Part shown: in pieces, positions 60,070 through 64,000 of the stretch
Numbering within the stretch: the stretch's first letter is position 1
How the letters are laid out: each line of letters begins with the position of its first letter
Origin: Pseudonocardia humida
GTDB taxonomy: Bacteria; Actinomycetota; Actinomycetes; Mycobacteriales; Pseudonocardiaceae
Length of the DNA: 64,000 nucleotides
NCBI RefSeq assembly: GCF_023898865.1
Contig: NZ_JAGSOV010000010.1
Coordinates: 1-64,000 of the forward strand
Reading direction: 5' to 3'
Translations under genes and position numbers: made by a program
Notes under the pieces: generated by a model
Database searches by the model: none
Told to the model about the DNA's origin: nothing
Seen by the model: only the letters and a program-made list of their open reading frames with translations

Positions 60070-62424
60070 TTGCTCGCGCTGGTCCTGGCCCACCTCGTGC
60101 TGGCGGGACTGCTGCCGATGGTGTCGGCGCGCAGCCGCCCCGCGGCCTTCGCCGTGGCCGCGCTGCCCCCCTCCATCACCCTGCTCTGGGCCTTCTCCCA
60201 GACCGGGGCCGCGCTGGGCGCGGGCGTCACGGAGTCGGTGCCGTGGGCGCCGGCCCTCGGGCTCACCCTGTCGTTCCGGCTCGACGCGCTGGCCCTGGTG
60301 ATGATCATCCTGGTCAGCGGGGTCGGGGCGGTGATCCTGGTCCACTGCATCGGCTACTTCGCCCCCGACTCCCCGCAGGCCACCCGCAGCGCCGCGCTGC
60401 TGCTCGCGTTCGCCGGCGCGATGCTCGGCCTGGTGCTGGCCGACGACCTGCTGACCCTCTACGTCTTCTGGGAGCTGACCTCCATCGCGTCGTTCCTGCT
60501 GGTCGGGCAGGGCGGCGAGCGCCGCGCCGAGCGGCGGGCCGCGGTCCAGGCGCTGCTGGTGACGGTGTTCGGCGGGCTGGCCATGCTGCTCGGGTTCGTG
60601 CTGCTCGGCGAGGCCGCGGGCACCTACCGGATCTCGGAGATCCTGGCCGACCCGCCCCGCGGCGGGCTGGTGACCGTGGCCCTGGTGCTGGTGCTTCTCG
60701 GGGCGTTCACCAAGTCCGCCCAGCTGCCGTTCCACCCGTGGCTGCCCGCGGCCATGGTCGCCCCCACCCCGGTGAGCGCCTACCTGCACGCCGCCTCGAT
60801 GGTGAAGGCGGGCGTCTACCTGGTGGCCCGGCTCTCGCCCGGCTTCGCCGACCTGCCCGTGTGGTGGGGGCCGGTCGTGGTGGTCGGCCTGGGCACGATG
60901 CTGGTCGGCGGCTGGCGGGCGCTCGCCGAGACCGACCTCAAGAAGCTGCTCGCGTTCGGCACCGTCAGCCAGCTCGGGTTCCTGATGGTGCTGCTCGGCG
61001 CGGGCCAGCGGACCGCCGCGCTGGCCGGGACGGCGATGCTGCTCGCGCACGCCCTGTTCAAGGCCCCGCTGTTCCTCGCCGTGGGCACGATCGACCACGC
61101 CACCGGCACGCGCGACCTGCGCAAGCTCTCCGGCCTGCGAACTGCCCTGCCCGGCACGGCCATCGCCGCGACGCTCGCCGCGGCCTCCATGGCGGGCGTG
61201 CCGCCGCTGCTGGGCTTCGTGGGCAAGGAGGCCGCCTTCGAGGCCTTCGTCTCCGAGGGCGGCGCCCGCGGGTACCTGCTGGCGTTCGGGGTGCTCGCCG
61301 GGTCGGTCCTGACCGTGGCCTACAGCGCCCGGTTCCTGTGGGGCGCGTTCGCCGCCAAGCCCGGCGTCGAGCCGACCGCGGTGCGCCACCCGCCGGGAGC
61401 CCTGCTCACCGGACCGATCTGGCTGTGCGCCCTCGCCGGGCTCCTGCTCGGCACGGCGTACGTGCTCGTCGACCTGCTGACCGAGCCCTACTCCGCGCTC
61501 TACCCCGACGAGCACGGCTACCACCTGGCGCTCTGGCACGGCTTCAACGTCCCGCTGCTGTTCACCGCGATCGCCCTCGGCGGCGGGCTGCTGCTGCACC
61601 GCGCCCGCGGCACCGTCGACGCGCTGTCGCACCACAGCCCGGTCGACGCGCAGCGCGGCTACCGGGCCACCGTCGAAGGCGTCAGCCGCCTCGCGGTCGC
61701 GGTCACCGGACGGCTGCAGGCCGGCTCGCTGCCGCTCTACCTGGGCGCCATCCTGGTCACGTTCGTGCTGCTGCCGGGGGTGGCCGCCGTGCTCGCCGGG
61801 CAGTGGCCCGTCGACCAACTGGTCTACGACTCCGTGCTTCAGGTGCCGCTGGCGCTGGTCGTCGTGGTCGCCGCGCTGGCGCTCACCCGGTCGCACCGCC
61901 GGTTCACCGCGGTCCTGCTCGTCGGCGTCATCGGCTACGGGGTCGGCGGGCTGTTCATCGTCGACGGCGCCCCCGACCTGGCGCTGGCCCAGTTCCTGGT
62001 GGAGACGCTGTCGCTGGTGGCGTTCGTGTTCGTGCTGCGCAGGCTGCCCTCGCACTTCACCGAGCGGCGGGCCACCCTGCGCTCGCGGCTGCCCCGGCTC
62101 GTCATCGCCGCCGTCGGCGGCCTCACCGTCGCGGGCATCGCCGTCGTGCTGTCCGCGGCGCGCGTCGGGCCGGCGGCGGTCAGCGCGGAGTTCGTCCGGT
62201 TGGCCCCGGCCGAGGCCGGGGCGACCAACGTGGTCAGCGCCATCATCGTCGACTTCCGGGCCCTGGACACCGTCGGCGAGATCGGGGTGCTGTTCATCGC
62301 CGCGGCCGGGGTGAGCAGCCTGGTCCTGGCCACCCGGTACGACACCCGGCGCAAGCGCCGCTCCGGCGGCGACGAGGTCCGCAGCGGCCAGAACGACCCG
62401 GAGCACGAGCGGGAGGTGTTGTGA
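60070..62424 (+). CDS. mrpA: Na+(K+)/H+ antiporter subunit A (Mrp/Mnh)
   Basis: The 784-residue membrane protein is MrpA, the largest subunit of the Mrp cation/proton antiporter, homologous to NuoL. Marks: LSFRLDALALVMIILVSGVG, LYVFWELTSIASFLLVG (Glu in TM5), GAFTKSAQLPFHPWLPAAM (Lys in TM7), SAYLHAASMVKAGVYLVAR, and the MrpA-specific C-terminal part (IVDGAPDLALAQFLVETLSL, VNxIIVDFRxLDT-like VVSAIIVDFRALDTVGEIGV). It starts with TTG 60070, right after GGAGGTGGGAG; upstream ATGs have no family sequence. Confidence 0.94.
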   Translation: MLALVLAHLVLAGLLPMVSARSRPAAFAVAALPPSITLLWAFSQTGAALGAGVTESVPWAPALGLTLSFRLDALALVMIILVSGVGAVILVHCIGYFAPDSPQATRSAALLLAFAGAMLGLVLADDLLTLYVFWELTSIASFLLVGQGGERRAERRAAVQALLVTVFGGLAMLLGFVLLGEAAGTYRISEILADPPRGGLVTVALVLVLLGAFTKSAQLPFHPWLPAAMVAPTPVSAYLHAASMVKAGVYLVARLSPGFADLPVWWGPVVVVGLGTMLVGGWRALAETDLKKLLAFGTVSQLGFLMVLLGAGQRTAALAGTAMLLAHALFKAPLFLAVGTIDHATGTRDLRKLSGLRTALPGTAIAATLAAASMAGVPPLLGFVGKEAAFEAFVSEGGARGYLLAFGVLAGSVLTVAYSARFLWGAFAAKPGVEPTAVRHPPGALLTGPIWLCALAGLLLGTAYVLVDLLTEPYSALYPDEHGYHLALWHGFNVPLLFTAIALGGGLLLHRARGTVDALSHHSPVDAQRGYRATVEGVSRLAVAVTGRLQAGSLPLYLGAILVTFVLLPGVAAVLAGQWPVDQLVYDSVLQVPLALVVVVAALALTRSHRRFTAVLLVGVIGYGVGGLFIVDGAPDLALAQFLVETLSLVAFVFVLRRLPSHFTERRATLRSRLPRLVIAAVGGLTVAGIAVVLSAARVGPAAVSAEFVRLAPAEAGATNVVSAIIVDFRALDTVGEIGVLFIAAAGVSSLVLATRYDTRRKRRSGGDEVRSGQNDPEHEREVL

Positions 62425-62975
62425 TGGCCGAGCCCGACCGGGCCGACCCCGACCCGGAGCAGGCCTGGGACGGGCCGCGCCAGCCGTGGCTGCTCAACGG
62501 CGACTGCCGGGGCCCGCGGCACCGCTCGCTGCTGCTGGAGATCACCACGCGGGCCGTCTTCCCGACCGTGCTGGTGTTCTCGGTCTACCTGCTCCTGGTC
62601 GGCCACTACGGCCCCGGCGGCGGGTTCTCCGCCGGGCTGGTCGCCGGGCTGGCGTTCGTGCTGCGCCACATCGCCGGCGGCGGCGGCGACCTGGGCTCCG
62701 GCCGGGCGGTGCGCCCGCCCACGGTCATCGGCGCGGGCATGGCGGTGGGCGTGGTCAGCGCGCTGCTGCCGCTGGCGTTCGGCCTGCGGGTGCTGGAGTC
62801 GGCCAAGCTCGGCGCGGCGCTGCCGGTGCTCGGCGCGGTCGAGGTGCAGACCAGCCTGTTCCTCGAGGTCGGGGTGTACCTGCTGATCGTCGGGGTGGTG
62901 CTCGAACTGCTGCGCTCGCTGGGTTCGGGCATCGAGCGCGACCTCGAGGAGTCGGGGGAGCGGGCCAGGCAATGA
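62424..62975 (+). CDS. mrpB: Na+/H+ antiporter subunit B
   Basis: The 183-residue membrane protein has four helices of the MrpB type: TRAVFPTVLVFSVYLLLVGH, YGPGGGFSAGLVAGLAFVLR, AGMAVGVVSALLPLAFGLRV and LEVGVYLLIVGVVLELLRSL. GHYGPGGGFSAGL is the family hallmark. Its ATG overlaps the mrpA stop by one base (TGATG), and an acidic N-terminal tail of about 38 residues precedes the first helix. It assembles with MrpA, C and D in the cytoplasmic membrane. Confidence 0.94.
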   Translation: MAEPDRADPDPEQAWDGPRQPWLLNGDCRGPRHRSLLLEITTRAVFPTVLVFSVYLLLVGHYGPGGGFSAGLVAGLAFVLRHIAGGGGDLGSGRAVRPPTVIGAGMAVGVVSALLPLAFGLRVLESAKLGAALPVLGAVEVQTSLFLEVGVYLLIVGVVLELLRSLGSGIERDLEESGERARQ

Positions 62976-63466
62976 TCATCATCCCGACCATCAACCTGAC
63001 CATGGCCGCGACGATCGCCGTGCTCTACGCCGTGGGCTTCTACCTGCTGCTCTCGCGGTCGCTGATGCGCGTCCTCATCGGCGTGGTGGTGCTCGGCCAC
63101 GCCAGCAACCTGCTGCTGCAGCTGGCCGGGGGCCCGCCCGCGCGCCCGCCGATCATCGGCACCGACCCGGCGGCGATGGCCGACCCGCTGCCGCAGGCGC
63201 TCGCGCTGACCGCCATCGTGATCACCTTCGCGCTGACCACCTTCCTGCTCGCGCTGGGCTACCGCTCGTTCGTGCTGGTCGGCCACGACGAGGTGCAGGA
63301 CGACGTGGAGGACCGCCGCATCGGCGGGCAGAAGGCCGACCCGGTGGCCCTGGAGTCCGCCGACGACGACCCGCCCGACGACTCCGACGACCCCTCGTCC
63401 GACCGCATCGCGAGCACCGACGACGACGTCGAGGCCGCCGCCACCGGCGAGCGGGAGCGGCCGTGA
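62972..63466 (+). CDS. mrpC: Na+/H+ antiporter subunit C
   Basis: The 164-residue protein is MrpC, related to NuoK. Three helices carry the motifs AATIAVLYAVGFYLLLSRSL, MRVLIGVVVLGHASNLLLQL and PQALALTAIVITFALTTFLL (PQALxLTAIVI is typical). A strongly acidic C-terminal tail of about 60 residues (DDDPPDDSDDPSSD) is longer than in most MrpC proteins. ATG 62972 overlaps mrpB by 4 bp (ATGA). Confidence 0.94.
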   Translation: MIIIPTINLTMAATIAVLYAVGFYLLLSRSLMRVLIGVVVLGHASNLLLQLAGGPPARPPIIGTDPAAMADPLPQALALTAIVITFALTTFLLALGYRSFVLVGHDEVQDDVEDRRIGGQKADPVALESADDDPPDDSDDPSSDRIASTDDDVEAAATGERERP

Positions 63467-64000
63467 GCGCGGGGATGAGCACCGTCATCACGCTGCCGGT
63501 GCTGCTGCCGATGCTCGGCGCCGCGGTCACCGTCGTCTTCGCGCGCTCGCCGGTGCTGCAGCGCGTCGTCGGCGTGGTGGTGCTGGCCGTGGTGGCCGCG
63601 CTGGCCGGGGTGCTGCTCGTGGTGGCCGATGGGTCCGGACCCGTGGTCGCCGAGCTCGGCGGCTGGGCGGCCCCGGTGGGCATCGCGCTGGTCGCCGACC
63701 GGCTCTCCGCGCTGCTGCTGCTGGTCTCGACGCTGGTCACGCTGGCCGTGCTGGTGTACGCGATCGACCAGCGCATCGCCGACTACGGCCGCGGCACCGC
63801 CAGCACCACGTTCCACCCGATGTACCTGATGCTCTCGGCCGGGGTGTCGCTGGCCTACCTCACCGGCGACCTGTTCACCCTGTTCGTGGCGTTCGAGGTC
63901 ATGCTGACCGCCTCCTACGTGCTGATCAGCCGGCGCACCACGGCCACCCGCGTCCGCGCCGGGATGACCTACGTGACGGTCAGCCTGATGTCCTCGCTGC
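63463..64000 (+). CDS. mrpD: Na+/H+ antiporter subunit D, 5' part
   Basis: The frame opened by GTG 63463 (GTGA overlap with mrpC) runs off the window. The visible 179 residues are the N-terminal third of MrpD, a NuoN-like antiporter subunit: STVITLPVLLPMLGAAVTVV, VGIALVADRLSALLLLVSTL and LFTLFVAFEVMLTASYVLIS with the conserved Glu of TM5. ATG 63475 is a later alternative start. Subunits E, F and G should follow outside the window. Confidence 0.92.
   Translation, partial: MSAGMSTVITLPVLLPMLGAAVTVVFARSPVLQRVVGVVVLAVVAALAGVLLVVADGSGPVVAELGGWAAPVGIALVADRLSALLLLVSTLVTLAVLVYAIDQRIADYGRGTASTTFHPMYLMLSAGVSLAYLTGDLFTLFVAFEVMLTASYVLISRRTTATRVRAGMTYVTVSLMSSL

Overview
The window is GC-rich actinobacterial chromosome with dense coding, frequent GTG starts and many 4-bp GTGA/ATGA gene overlaps. 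The start opens with the 3' end of a 5S rRNA. Gene content (ssb-ettA-NAD-GDH-thioesterase-alpha-glucosidase-truncated globin order, F420-type flavin-reductase relatives, ddl-DUF3515-AsnC-thiL order) points to the Pseudonocardiales/Mycobacteriales part of the phylum; a Pseudonocardia-like organism is my best guess, by inference only.

Layout: 1-127, end of an rRNA operon with a strong terminator. 131-17244, a conserved block (methyltransferase, ssb, ettA, a very large disordered protein, the 1,596-residue NAD-GDH, thioesterase, GH13 protein, globin O, MscS) with several gene scars. 17264-25567, PPOX/MocR pair, small regulators, YdeI-like protein, lipoproteins and the divergent proline catabolic pair pruA/putA. 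25573-34633, acyl-CoA synthetase plus phosphotriesterase-like operon, MerR/MFS pair, HAD, F420-type oxidoreductase, secreted peptidase-like hydrolase and a two-component system. 34720-41683, a decayed DUF559-type gene, then gntR-hyuA-hyuB-N-carbamoylsarcosine-amidase-like genes on one strand, facing a PEP-mutase/isocitrate-lyase-like gene. 41736-46231, ddl, DUF3515, MntR-like regulator, AsnC, thiL. 46247-57549, a C2/C3 acid region: lactate permease, glcDEF glycolate oxidase, IclR and malate synthase G, which together would take lactate/glycolate to glyoxylate and malate. 57660-64000, a sodium:solute symporter with a small membrane partner, then an Mrp cation/proton antiporter operon cut by the window edge.

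Two themes stand out beyond ordinary genes. First, a family of 64-67 bp intergenic palindromes (ends CCCGTCGAGAACGA / TCGTTCTCGACGGG, centre TGGACCGGTCCA) occurs in three near-identical copies and two diverged ones; one diverged copy keeps arm complementarity by a paired change. Second, an unusual number of genes survive only as 3' ends (TetR/SnoaL pair, SDR, ArsR, DUF559, DUF4304-like), which looks like repeated small deletions that remove divergent promoters. In addition, the intact GH13 gene has lost two of its three catalytic acids. Nothing here is a CRISPR array, insertion sequence or prophage.
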